From: Inia geoffrensis
Lineage: Eukaryota > Chordata > Mammalia > Artiodactyla > Iniidae
NCBI GenBank assembly: GCA_036417435.1
Contig: CM070908.1
Coordinates: 54,433,590 to 54,497,589, forward strand
Reading direction: 5' to 3'
Length of the DNA stretch: 64,000 nucleotides
Shown here: piece by piece, positions 11,561 to 22,727 of the stretch
How positions within the stretch are numbered: the first letter of the stretch is position 1
Layout of the letters: each line of letters starts with the position of its first letter
Notes under the pieces: model-generated
The model's input: the letters and a program-made list of their open reading frames with translations, nothing else
What the model was told of the DNA's origin: nothing
Database searches by the model: none
Program-made: the position numbers and the translations under genes

Positions 11561-12104
11561 GGGGGCGTGGATAAAGGATGGAAAAAGTAAATGTATTTCT
11601 ATCTGAATTTCTTAACATTTCTGTTTTTCCAGAGTTGGTTTATAACTTTGATCTTCCTCAAGGTGTTCAATTAACGTGGGTAATTTTTTTCTGAACCTCA
11701 AGAATTCCTGTTTTTTATTTTTCCATGTACTGTAATGCCAGAGCCTTCTATGTATCTTTCCAGATGTTAATCATCTACCTGCTCGATGGAACTACATTAT
11801 CTCTTTCCAGGCATCCAAATTCCAGATATACCTAATGTCACTTAAACCCAGTTATGATAAATCGGTAGCAGATGTCTGCAGTGAATTTCTAAAGCCTATG
11901 CAATGGTTTTCTCTTCCAGGAATTCTCTTACACATTTTCCTATATGTTCCTTTGTGTGGCCTTTTTTGATCACCAAGAGGACACTCCATAAGCATAATTT
12001 TCTTGGCCTAGATTTATCAAACTAATTTAACAGCATTCCCCTGTGCCAGTCTATAAGAAGGTGAAGTGAAGGGGCTCTGTCTACACCCCTTACTTTTTTA
12101 GCAC
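11561..12104. other. No recognisable feature
   Basis: This is unassigned sequence with no named repeat and no reading frame of note. Confidence 0.45.
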
Positions 12105-12235
12105 TGTGCTTAGGTTTCCTCACCTGTAAAACAGAAATAATAATAGTTACTTTATTCTGAGACTTGAATACTTAATGTCTTTAAATCTGTTAATGCACTG
12201 CCTGATATTATAAGGATTCAATCCAGTAGTAGTAG
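12105..12235 (+). repeat. MIR 3' half
   Basis: GTTTCCTCACCTGTAAAACAG, AATAATAATAGTTAC and CACTGCCTGATATTATAAGG follow the MIR core and tail order. Confidence 0.55.
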
Positions 12236-13544
12236 TATAAAATTATTCACTGTATAATGATGGAAGAGTTTGAAATCATGGAAGTCTAACCCAAGAATGG
12301 TGCCAGTGTTGGAGTCCTGAAGCCCAGTCAAGGGGGACGTGGTATTTACACAGGATAGTCTGAGACTGCAGACAGGAGACCCATCACAGCTGAAGCACAT
12401 TCAGGTTTATATCTGAATAGTGTTCAGTGCCATTTGGAGGATGTAAGATGGAAGGAAAATCAGAGAATCGAGTCTGCAAGCTGGCAGACTAGAGTGAGGG
12501 CAGTTGCTGTGATTGGGAGAGATTTGGCATCCCCCTTGTACTGTGTATTCTTTGTACTCCCAGGGAAAATAAGCACTCCCCTTCCCACCCTGAGTGCATC
12601 CTGGGGGACACCAAGTGTGAAATAAAAAGGCAAGAAGCATCTCTGAGTCTATATAGACCCAGAGACTCAATTATCTTGCTTGACTCAAGTCCCTACTCAT
12701 GCTTCTTAATGGAAGGGCTGAAAGAGCCAAATGTCAACTTGAGATGACAAGGAAAAGAACTCAGGGTAGAATGCCGGAGATAAAACCTTCCGCTCTGATT
12801 TCTTTTAAGGTCAGTGACACAAAGACAAGGGACAGAATGAAAGGAGCCGTCCCATTTTTCTCCCAGCTGCAAGAATACTCACACGCTAACAATAGCAGCA
12901 GTCCCTATTAGCCTCTCTTTGTTCAAATAGCCATTTAACTATCCCACTAAACGTTGTTTCCTCAGCTTCCTGTGTGTCAGCCAGGGGACCATTTAGTGTC
13001 ACTGGGAAGTCCAGCTATGGCATTTTCTTCAAAGTGATGGGCAATACTTTCTCTCATGCTTCATCCACCACATGTGGGAATCTGTGTGTGCATGTGTGTG
13101 TTTGTGGTTGCAGTAGTCATTAGAGCATTAAAAAAAAAGAAACAAATGTTCATACTGTTTAATAGCAGCATCAATGTTCCATTTATTTAATGGCTGACAA
13201 CCACTAAGTGGAAGAGGAAGGAACTGAACCCAGGGCTGTTGAAATCAATGTCTGTGTTGATCTTTGAAAATCTTTAGACTACCAATGTGCTTAAAATAGT
13301 ATTTGTTATCACCTTTTGAGGGGATTCTGATGGAGTTTATAAATGAGCCGGTGTCACAACTTAGCATTAATGGCTTTTTTACCTATTGAATTCAGTCCAA
13401 ATTTCTTAGCTTTTTTTCCACTAACATCCTGACTATTCTGTGGCCCCTTTCCCACCTCTTTCTGTATTTTATGCACCCTTCATGTTCTCCCAGATGGACT
13501 AATCTATTCCCCATGAGCATCCCATATTTTCCATCCTATGAAAT
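12236..13544. other. No recognisable gene
   Basis: Short frames overlap on both strands (for example 12407-12670 minus) without motifs. A TG-rich run lies at 13083-13112 and a short A run at 13130-13138. Nothing else can be supported. Confidence 0.45.
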
Positions 13545-13730
13545 AGTGCAGCAGAGCGCTTGAGGACACAGACTCTGAAGCCTGCCTGCTTACATTCAAA
13601 TCCCAGCTCCTTTATGTACTAATTTTATGAACTTGGCAAAGTATAGTCGCTTAACCTCTCTGTGCCCCAGTTATGTCAATAATATCCATAAAATTAGGTA
13701 ATAAAAGTATTTCACTCATAGAATGATTTT
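13545..13730 (+). repeat. MIR, left part (split by SINE)
   Basis: This is a MIR in forward orientation. The tRNA-like head is AGCGCTTGAGGACACAGACTCTG, with CATTCAAATCCCAGCTCC as the B-box region, then the core GCTTAACCTCTCTGTGCCCCAG. It is interrupted at 13730 by a CHR-1 SINE and continues at 14071. Positions 13720-13730 form one copy of the target-site duplication. Confidence 0.8.
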
Positions 13731-14070
13731 TTTTAAATATTTATTTATTTGGTTGCGCTTGGTCTTAGTTGCAGCAGACCGGCTCCCTGGTTGGGGGAAG
13801 TGGGCTCCTTAGTTGTGGCTTGCTGGCTCCTTAGTTGTGGCATGTGGGCTCCTTAGTTGCAGCTCGTGGGCTCCTTAGTTGTGGCTCACTGGTTCCTCAG
13901 TTGTGGCACTTGGGCTCCTTAGTTGCGGCATGTGGTCTCCTCAGTTGTGGCATGTGAACTTTAGCTGCGGCAGGCATGCAAGATCTAGTTCCCTGAGCAG
14001 CGATCAAACACGGGCCCCCTGCACTTGGAACATAGAGTCCTAACCACTGTGCCACCAGGGAAGTCCCCAG
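13731..14070 (-). mobile_element. CHR-1-type SINE with internal minisatellite
   Basis: This is a SINE on the minus strand inserted into a MIR. Flanking repeats are AGAATGATTTT (13720-13730) and AGAGTGATTTT (14071-14081). The right end CCACCAGGGAAGTCC is the reversed tRNA-like head. The body differs from the other CHR-1 copies here in carrying seven units of 22 bp with starts at 13811, 13833, 13855, 13877, 13899, 13921 and 13943. Each unit begins AGTTG and contains a GGCTCCTT-like end. Confidence 0.88.
13811..13964. repeat. 22-bp minisatellite, seven units
   Basis: Seven successive units share the pattern AGTTGTGGCATGTGGGCTCC, with exact 22-bp spacing and several substitutions between units. 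The substitutions imply that the array is old or expanded from an already variable seed. Confidence 0.92.
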
Positions 14071-14165
14071 AGAGTGATTTTGAGGGTAAAATTAGTTAAT
14101 ATGCGTAGAAGGTTTAGAACAGTGTTTGGCAAACAGTTAAGTGCCATAAAAATGTTTGCTATTAT
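14071..14165 (+). repeat. MIR, right part
   Basis: This is the MIR tail after the SINE: TTAGTTAATATGCGTAGAAGG, GAACAGTGTTTGGCAAACAG, AAAATGTTTGCTATTATT. It joins the left part at the 11-bp target duplication. Confidence 0.8.
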
Positions 14166-14167
14166 TT

Positions 14168-14496
14168 TTTTTAAGATTTTTTTAAATTTTTATTTGTTTT
14201 ATTTATTTTTGGCTGCTTTGGGTCTTCGTTGCGGCACACAGGCTTTCTCTAGTTGCAGCGAGTGGGAGCTACTCTTTGTTGCCGTGCGTGGGCTTCTCAT
14301 TGCTGTGGCTTCTCTTGTTGCGGAGCACGGGCTCTAGGTGCGCAGGCTTCAGTAGTTGCAGCACGTGGGCTCAGTAGTTGTGGTGCACGGGCTTAGTTGC
14401 TCTGCGGCATGTGGGATCTTCCCGGACCAGGGTTCAAACCTGTGTCCCCTGCATTGGCAGGCAGATTCTTAACCACTTCGCCACCAGGGAAGCCCT
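14168..14496 (-). mobile_element. CHR-1-type SINE
   Basis: A minus-strand SINE: AT-rich tail (14168-14210), body GGGTCTTCGTTGCGGCACAC to GCTTAGTTGCTCTGCGGCAT, and head ending CCACCAGGGAAGCCC. It lies about 100 bp from the previous SINE and at the tail end of the same MIR. Its target duplication is obscured by T runs on both sides. Confidence 0.85.
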
Positions 14497-14799
14497 AATT
14501 TTTTTTTTTTAATCAGCTGCTGTGATGGCTTCTCCATTTTTACCTACCCAGATCTTCTTATCATGCATATGCAAAGTGTGTCTCATTTGTTATGCTATCT
14601 AGCAGATGGGATATGATCTTTCCTGCCTTAAAACCTCCATAATATTTAGACTTTTAATTAGCATAGAATTATTTATTTTGCAAATTACAAGGAGTAAATG
14701 GATACTTCCTTTGAAATTGTTTGGGAAAGCATTTTCTTTCTAACATGCATTTGAAAAGTTTCTATGGCTGTGTTACATTCTACTTGCAGTGTAGTGGGA

Positions 14800-14945
14800 A
14801 GCCTTGTTAGTCAAAGTGTGGTGCATGGACCACCAACAACTATGTCACCTGAGGCCTGTCAGAAATGCAGGAACACAGACCCCTCCCCAGACCTACCTCA
14901 CGAGGATCTGCATTTTACAAGGTCCTCACACACTGAAGCACTGGT
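14800..14945 (+). repeat. MER20-like hAT fragment
   Basis: AGTCAAAGTGTGGTGCATGG, CACCTGAGGCCTGTCAGAAATGC and CCCCAGACCTACCTCACGAGG follow the order of the non-autonomous MER20 hAT element. It is diverged, and terminal repeats are not clear. Confidence 0.65.
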
Positions 14946-17742
14946 GTAAAGCTTTAGAACTTGGCCAAGATAAATTGGATTCAGCTATGTGGTTTGGAGA
15001 CAAGCAAGATCTTTGTAATCATGAAAGCACCATGACATTAAGAAACTTCTTCTAATATGTAACAAAGCTGAAACATGAACCCAGGTCCCTGAATCCAAAA
15101 TCTTAACCGTTATTCTATGTAATCTTGACTAAATCCATTGCTTAGCCTTTTGTAACAGTATGATGTTTACGATGTTGATGTCAACATGGGGGCTTGAGGC
15201 CCAGCTTCACCACATATTAGTGTGAATAGAGGAAATTCGTATCTTCAGGAGTTCCCACTGGCTTAAGGATGCATGGAGAGCTCATTTGATTGCTTTGGGT
15301 CAGTGACTGTTATATCTCTGGTTTACAAGGGAAAGGCAGTAGAGAGGAAGCTGGGAAAGGATGAAGGGTCATGTTACCTGCTCTCTCCTTTTACTCTCTT
15401 CAAAGGTATAAATGCATTTACTGTTAAGGATTGGACAACTATTTATTTTGAAGTGCATCAAGAAGTGAATTCCTATTAGGCTCTTTTGCTTGAGAAAAAA
15501 TATATTTTAATTTACTGTTTACTAAAACTTACTAATTTTAATTTCTTGCATCTTGTTAAAGTCTTAGTTTTTCTTCTGATCTTTAAAAATGCTGCTGAGC
15601 TCCATAGCCTTAAATAATGGTTGTTCTTTACATCATGTTTCATACTATTTTTGTTGTGCTTTTGAAGCTGGCTTTGCTAGGAGGAAGAACAAAGAAATTA
15701 CACAGTGGTTCCTAATTTTAATGCTCGGAATGAACTCTCTAGCAGTCTAGTACACAGGAACATGAAAATAAGCTGGCAAAGAAAAATGCTTTGCTCCTAC
15801 TTAGAGGGCAGTGGCTTAGTGAAACTACTGGTGCTAATCCAGAGTGTGGCCTTGGTTTAGGGGACAGCAGGGAGAGGGCTTGGGGAAGAATCTTCAGGGT
15901 AGGATCAGAGTAGGATTAAAAAAAAAAAAAGCATCATATTTCATTTTAAAGCTTGATGTGACCATGAAAATCAGGTAGACCTACCTTCTTACTTCTCCAA
16001 TGAGGGAAAGGAGGCCAAGAGAGTTTACCAAGGTCTTGCAGCTAAATGTGACTCAGCAGTTCCTGGGTGGCTGGCACTAAAGTGAATCTGAGCAACATCT
16101 GATCCCTCTGGGATCATACAAGAATCTGGGAGAGTTACTCAGTTTTCCTGGGTATCTCCCATGTAAAAAGGAGATATACATGTTATTAAACTTCAGTTTG
16201 TTTAGAAAAAAACTCTTGGAGCCCTCTACGAAGTCCCCCAAATGGGATAAAGTCTGTCTTATCTTTGTTCCATCAGTCATTGCTGATACTCAGTTGGTAA
16301 AAGGATCTGGGGTCTCTTGAAACCATCAAACATGCTGCCACAGAGCTAAACTCAGACATGGGAATCTCCTTGATGCTGGAGCCCACAGACCCAGGGTAAA
16401 ACATTGATGTGCACCACACATTCTTCTATGTGAAGCCCAGAACGGGGCCCCAAGACTGTACTATGCACAGGCCCCAAACTTTGTACTCCCAGATTGGAGA
16501 GAAATACTCCATCTCATATGGCCCATGCCTCTTTCCCTTTATATTACCCAATCCCTTGCCTAGGGTAGACTGTTCGGGGACTTTAGACTTGCACAGATAG
16601 GTGGGGTGGTTAACATTCATCAGTGTCTCTTTTGTACTCTGAAAAAAAAAAAACGATGAGTTAGGAAAATTAAGGATCTGGCAACTTCCCTGAAACAGAA
16701 GAGGGAAAATACAGGGAGCACAGCACACAGAACTCTACATTGGCCCTAATGGCTCTCTACAGCAGAAAAGATAAAACCCAATTAAAAGGTCGAGAAATGA
16801 TCATACCACATGGGCTAATATTATTTCCCATTTAAACTTCACATTGAATATCTAAAATGTGATCAGTACTAAGTTTATTCAGGCCACCTGCACAGGCTTC
16901 TCCAGAAGATGTATGGTGGAAAAGTTTGAGAAGCACTGAAGTAGGCCAATGTCCTCCTTTTGTAGATGAGGGAAGTGAGGCCCAGCCCTACTCTCTGGGG
17001 TTATGCATATCATCCATGGCAGATCCAGGTCTCAGCTGAGTGGATGAAGGCCTCAGAGTTTGTGCTGAGGTTGGGGAAACCACGACACTTACTTCAGTCT
17101 AAAAAGGAGGCCCCTGGAACCCAATGTGCACCTGAGCATAAGTCCCTCCCCGACCCCTGCCAGGGCCCTGCTGGTCTTGGCTTAGTCCTTGTAGCCACAC
17201 CACCTGTCCCACCAATTGCAACAGCACAAGAGACCAGGCCTGAGAAGGATGCTGTAGTTAGGACTAATTACTTACCTCTCCCTCAACCACCAGGACAAAT
17301 CCTTTCATTCTTAAACACCCATCACTATCTCAGCCACCCAGGTCATCCATTAACACTGCAACATTTCCTCATAGGGCTCTGTACGTCCATAACCTAACAA
17401 ATTGCCACTCTTTACCCAGCTCCCAAGCCTTTCTATCATGCTTTCTGGAATACTCCATCTGACATCAACAAAATTCCTTATTTCCTCAACCTCTTCTTTT
17501 AGATTTCCTTCACCTCTTAGACCCACTGGCACCTGACCTGCTCCAAGGAGATTGCTTCTTGGGACCCCCTTGAATGGTGCCTGCCCTTCTGTCTCATAAC
17601 CCAAGTACCACAGGGTCTAGGGGAAGGTTCAGTGCCATCCTCAATGCTGATTGCTGAATTATCTCTCTTTCCTTTTCCCCAACACCCACAGGAGAATATC
17701 TTTCAACACGCATGCCATCAGACCATACAATCCACTACCCTT
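14946..17742. other. No recognisable gene
   Basis: A MIR-like head remnant may lie at 15065-15120 (minus) and a MIR core at 16935-16990. A frame at 16966-17397 (plus, 143 codons) is proline-rich in part but has no family motif, and I do not call it. Poly(A)-like runs lie at 15918-15931 and 16640-16652. Confidence 0.4.
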
Positions 17743-18104
17743 TTGCTTTGGTCTGAATGTTTGTATATCCCGAAATTTCATATGTTAAAATTCCAAAGGC
17801 CAAATGATGGAATTAGGAGGCAGGGCCTTTGGGAGGTGCTTAGGTCATGAGGGTGGAGCTCTTCTGAATGGTGTTAGTGTCTTTACAAAAACCACCCCAC
17901 AGAGCTCCCTAGACCCTTCTACCAGGTGAGGATACAACAAGAAATTGGCAACCAGAAAAGGGCCTTCACCAGAACCTGACCATGCTGATACCCTGATCTT
18001 GGGCTTCTGCCTCCAGGACTGTGAGAAATTTCAGTTGTTTATAAGCCACCCTGGTCTATGCTACTTTGTTACAGCAGCCCGAACACACTATGACACCTTC
18101 TTTG
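17743..18104 (+). mobile_element. Solitary MLT1-type LTR (MaLR)
   Basis: This is an LTR of the ERVL-MaLR class. Diagnostic phrases in order: TTTCATATGTTAAAATTCC, GGCAGGGCCTTTGGGAGGTG, TCATGAGGGTGGAGCTCTTC, GGACTGTGAGAAATTTCAG, TTGTTTATAAGCCACCC, ending CAGCCCGAACACACTATGAC. It is nearly full length. No internal gag or pol sequence adjoins it, so it is solitary. Short frames across it are LTR sequence. Confidence 0.88.
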
Positions 18105-19879
18105 TTTCGGTTTTTCCTGACTCCCGGCCACTCCCTGCTGTGGAAGATTTTCAGAAAATGGCACATGACCAGTATTGCTATCATTATTTTTGATGATTTT
18201 TATATCCCATCGAAGTAATAGAAATACACAAAATAAAGGGAAGGGGAGAGAGAGAGAATGGAGGATAACTAAGAAGTATCTTAATTGACAGAACAGAGAA
18301 GGCTAAATATGCTTGAGCTAGTGGTGGTGGAGGTGGAGGTGGTGGCTGGGTTATGAAAACCGAAAGAAGCAAGCCAACTCCTGCCACAGCCAAACTCTAC
18401 CCCCAGGTGGACATAGATTTGGTGCATCAGTACTTCTTTAGTCGGGGAAACCACAGGGGAATGGAACACAGTAAACTTAGTTGAAGGTTTGCTTAAGGAG
18501 CAGTGGGAAATGTGGATCTCTCCATCTTTCCTATGAAGCCAAGTGACTTGTCTTTCCCCCTCCCTGGAAGAAGCCTGGATGTTTACCCCCTCAAGATCTT
18601 AAGCTTAGAGAGGCTGAGCCTTCAGACCCTGAGGCACAAAGAAGGTTAGGAGTGGAATTCTAGTACCGAAAACAAGAGATTAAGTAACAATTTGCCTGCT
18701 AAAAAGTGAGCCCCCAGCTCCCCATCCCTGTTCAACTCCCAAACCTGGAAGTCAGCTTTATATAACATAGTGGTATTCCTCTCTAGGGAAACTAGCCTGC
18801 TCCAGATAAAAAAATTCTCCAAGACCTCTCGCCATTGACCTTTGGTGGTCCCACAAATCAGTGGCCCGGTCACTGCCTGATCAGTTTATAATGAAGTGCA
18901 TCCTTGACAAGTGCTACTGCTCCACCATCACCATCATCCCCCAGAAAACACACGGTAAGTTTCCAAACAGTTTAATGTATGTTGCTAAGAACCAAGGATG
19001 ACCAAGCATTTGGGAAAATCTTTAATATGGACAGAGATAACATTCAAAAACCAGGGAAAAGAATGTAGAAGAAAAATAGACAATGCTATGAGCAAGAAAA
19101 AACAATTAATTAATTAATATCCCCAGCTGATAAAAAGGAAGAATATTGCTTATGTTGTTTTCCAAGTAGATGTAATAAAACAAAGACTATGGAGGGAAAG
19201 AAAGAAATGTCAGAGAGAAAAATGATAATAGCATAAACTTAAAATACAGTAGGCAGACTTAAAGATAAGTTAAGGAAGCAGAACATAAGGAAGAGATTAA
19301 CATTAGGAGAAAAAAATTAAAGATATGTCTCGTCTGTTAAGGATAAATACTATGGCGATAACAACGCACACAGGAGGCATACAGTGAGCTAGACCAAACT
19401 CTGCATAATAATTACATTATGAAAATTATTAATTCATTCATTAATTATGCTACTGATCACATTTAAATATTGAAAGTCAATTTTAAAAGAATTTTTCTTT
19501 CTTTTTCTCCAGTCACCTTTAGTCTAAGCAGACTAGTTTACCAGTATACTTAACGCTTTGTACATTGTGTTCTACATATTTCAGTGTTGATGGTAGAATG
19601 GTTACAGTAATGGATTTGAAATCCAAATAGATTTTGCAGTTTTTCTTTATAAACATGTCTAACTGAGGCAAAAGTCTTTAGCCAGTTAAATAATCAATAA
19701 TAACAATTCTATAGCTCTGTGCGGTATACATTGGAGTAAATATAGGTGTTAAATATTTATGCCAGGATTCAATATCATGTGTCTGCTTGTCTTATTTTAG
19801 AGACAGACTGTCAACTCAAAAGCAATGAAAACAATCAAATATATTTATTGATTGATATTTAGAAGCATATTTTATCTTC
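18105..19879. other. No recognisable gene
   Basis: A GGT/GGA-repeat purine tract lies at 18318-18348, which gives a spurious proline-rich minus frame. ATTAATTAATTAAT lies near 19106-19121. The rest is AT-rich and unassigned. Confidence 0.45.
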
Positions 19880-20620
19880 TCTATTTAGAGGTTAGTTGCA
19901 TTTTAAAAGAAATTGTGGATATTGCCGTTTAGTTAATAATAGAATTAACAGAACTAAGGAAGGATTTGCAGAGAAGATAAAAGAGGTATTGGTGAAGTAA
20001 TTGCTACCTTGTGGCTTAATCCTTAAAGACCCTAGGCCAATGAGCTGTGTGAAGGTTTACTATGGATGCTTTTCTAGGCACTAAATTTGCATGTGATGTA
20101 AATATCCTATTTATGGCATATGATTGCTGGAGACTCAATGAGCCATTTGAATGGCAAACAGTTAATAGATTACTTTCTGTCCTTCTGTTTTACTCATGTG
20201 GTATTTGTAGGAAAAGTTTAATTGCTCCGATGTTCTTTTAAATAATTAAATTGCTTGTTTGCTGTATTTTTCCCCTGATGTAAAGAATGGCTAAAGTAGA
20301 AACTGACACACCATTGTAGAGCAATTTTAACCCAATAAAGGTGTTAAAAAAAAAAAAAAAAAAAAAGAATGGCTGAAAATAATTCATCTTGAAATTAATA
20401 GCCATGACTTTGTGTTACAGGAAATTAACATCTTGGAAATTTTTAAATATGCTGTTTCAATTAAATTCAAATGGTAAATAGAGTATTTTTATCTGTATGG
20501 GGCAAACATGTTCTACTACTACAATTTCTCACACTGTGTTCTAAGTACCATCAGTTATTTCAAAGCTGAGATTCTTAAAAGTTCAAATATCATTATTGAA
20601 CCAGTTTCTTTTGAGAAACA
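19880..20620. promoter_or_regulatory. Repeat-poor AT-rich block, candidate conserved element
   Basis: Apart from a 71-bp L1 insertion, nothing here resembles a repeat. The block is rich in homeodomain-like cores (TAATTAAA, TTAATTA, ATTAAA) and a CATTTGAATGG E-box-like site, a texture often seen in vertebrate developmental enhancers. That is inference from composition only. No coding frame is present. Confidence 0.25.
20293..20363 (+). mobile_element. Extremely 5'-truncated L1 (71 bp)
   Basis: This is only the last ~46 bases of an L1 3' UTR (GTAGAAACTGACACACCATT to CCCAATAAAGGTGTT) plus a poly(A) of about 20. It is flanked by AAAGAATGGCT at 20282-20292 and 20364-20374. The same 3' end occurs in the nested L1 insertion at 50075-50380, so both belong to one subfamily. 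Confidence 0.93.
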
Positions 20621-20964
20621 AACTCTCCTTGACAAGCATGATAGATCTTGAGTAAAGTCTTGGAGGACAAGAAAGCTGTCTGAGTCACTGCCCTATCATC
20701 ACATGGTTGGGGCCCACAGCAGAGATTTTATGAGTTCCAATGAGATGAGTAAGAGGAGTGTTCTTGAAACGCAGGATGTGACAGCCCACTGGCGATCACG
20801 ACACTCATCAGAGATGTGCTCACAGGTCATCAGAACAGATAACAGTATTTGCTTATGTCCAATCTCCTAAAGGATTTTTCTTCTCAAGAAAAATTATTAT
20901 GTCAAGGACTTAGCATTACCACTTACTTCTTATCTAGATCTTTCCAGGGATGTTGTGAGGACTA

Positions 20965-21125
20965 AACTCATTTATTCATCTACACATTCATTAATACAAA
21001 ATTATTATTGACTGACCACTTTGTGCCAGTCATTGTTCTAGGTGCTCAGAATATAAACAAATATAAACAAAGTCCCTCTACTCCACCCAGTGCTTACATT
21101 GAGGGGCTCAGAATAAGAGTACAAA
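20965..21125 (-). repeat. L2 3' end fragment
   Basis: ACATTCATTAATACAAAATTATTATTGACTG, then GTGCCAGTCATTGTTCTAGGTGC and a CTCTACTCCACCCAGTGCTTACATTG stretch: a reversed LINE-2 terminus. It contains a short duplication of ATATAAACAA at 21051-21070. Confidence 0.7.
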
Positions 21126-21789
21126 TGGGTTCTATTCACTATATGTCTAGGTATTAAATGGTTAGACATCAAGTTTACAAATGCCTGAATACGTGCACTT
21201 TATCTTCCTACCCAAAAAATATACCTTTATGATATTCAGGATCAAATTCAGAATTTTCAAACTCCTTGAAACTCCCCACTAGAACATGGCAGTGCAGGGA
21301 GAGGAGCCAGCCCCCAGCTTCTGGCTCCCAACTGGAGCCCACCTTCCCTTCCTGTCACCCCCTCCTCCCTTTGCCCTTCAAAGTTCTCCCGCACACTGTG
21401 TGGAATCTTCTAGGAATCTTCTGAGCCTATCCAAGTTCAATCTACACTTTCTGACAACAATTCTTGAGCATAGGGGTACAATTGGAAAGAGACCCATGTA
21501 GGCCTTGGAAGTGAATTCAGGATCACTTGGGAGAGGAATTCTAGTATAGAGAGTGGTCTAGAAAGGGAGGCTTGGTTCTCTGGGTAAGCAGATCCTCCCC
21601 TTTGACCCACCAGGGATCAGCATTTCAGGCCTCTCCTGCAACTCCAGTGGGACAGATTCTGACTGAGTAGCCATGGGTGGGGGGACCAGTTAATAAAGGG
21701 GGTCTCCTACCCTAGGGGACCCTCCTTACCAATCTCGTAGACTTTGCCTTTTGTTCTCTGCCAATGAAGCCACCTGAGCCTGGAGTTTT

Positions 21790-22257
21790 CCTTTTATGGA
21801 ATTTTTTTTTAATGAATTCAATTTCTCCAGTAGATACACTTCTATTCAGGTTATCTATTTATTCTTGATGAGTTTGCGTAGCTCATGACTTTCAAGGAAT
21901 TACTCCATTTCATTTAAATTGTCGAATTTATGTGCTTAGAATTATTTGTAATATTTTCTTACTATCTTTTTAATGTATGTGATGAGGTCTCTAGTGATAT
22001 CCATTCTCATTCCTGATAATGATAATTTGCGTATTCTCTTTTTTTGCTTTGTGAGTCTGGCTAGAGGTATATCAATTTTATTGATCTTTTCAAAAATAAG
22101 ATTTTGGTTTTATTGTTTTTCTCTATTGTTATTCTGTTTTTAATTTAATTGACTTCTGCCCTTATCTATATGATTGTCTTCCTTCCCCTTTTGTTTTTCT
22201 TTTTCTAGTTTCTTAAGGTAGCAATTCAGGTTGTTGATTTGAAATCTTTTTTAATAC
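21790..22257 (-). repeat. Old L1 ORF2 relic, left part
   Basis: The minus strand retains decayed L1 ORF2 reverse-transcriptase-region sequence. On the plus strand it reads GGTATATCAATTTTATTGATC, TTTTCAAAAATAAGATTTTG and AAGGTAGCAATTCAGGTTGT, familiar from L1M-age elements. No frame remains. An MLT1-type LTR splits it at 22258. Confidence 0.75.
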
Positions 22258-22727
22258 AAGCTGTCATGAGTTGAGTTGCATTCCCCCCAAATTCATATAT
22301 TAAAGCTCTAAGCCCCAGTACCCAGAATGTGACCTTATCTGCAAATAAAGTCTTTGCAAGTGTAATTAGTTGAGGTAGGATGAACTCATTCTGGAGTAGG
22401 ATGTGTCCCTAATCCAGTATGATGTTGTCCTTATGAAAAGGGGAAATTTGGATACACGCATACACGCAAAAGGGGAAATTTGGATACATGCATTCAGGTA
22501 GGACGTCATATGAACGCAAAGACAACCATCTACTAGACAAGGAGGGAAGCCTGGAGCAGATCCCTCCCTTACAGCCCTCAGAAGGAACCAACCTTGGCAA
22601 CACCTGATTTCATGCATCTAGAATGAAAGCCCTCAACACGGTGAGACAATGAATTTCTCTTGTTTAAGCCGCTCAGTTTGTGCTACTTTGTTACGGTTGC
22701 CCTGGCAAACTAAACATTAACTTTTAA
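22258..22727 (+). mobile_element. MLT1-type LTR inside an old L1
   Basis: This MaLR-class LTR shows CCCCAAATTCATATATTAAAG, CAGAATGTGACCTTATCTGC, a CCAGTATGATGTTGTCCTTATGAAAAGG stretch, TACAGCCCTCAGAAGGAACC and an end near CTACTTTGTTACGGTTGCCC. Part of it (GGGGAAATTTGGATACA) is duplicated in tandem at 22441-22497. It is solitary. Confidence 0.82.

Noticed and set aside
16966..17397. 143-codon plus frame as a gene
   Set aside because: No motif is recognisable, minus frames overlap nearby, and there is no sign of exon boundaries.
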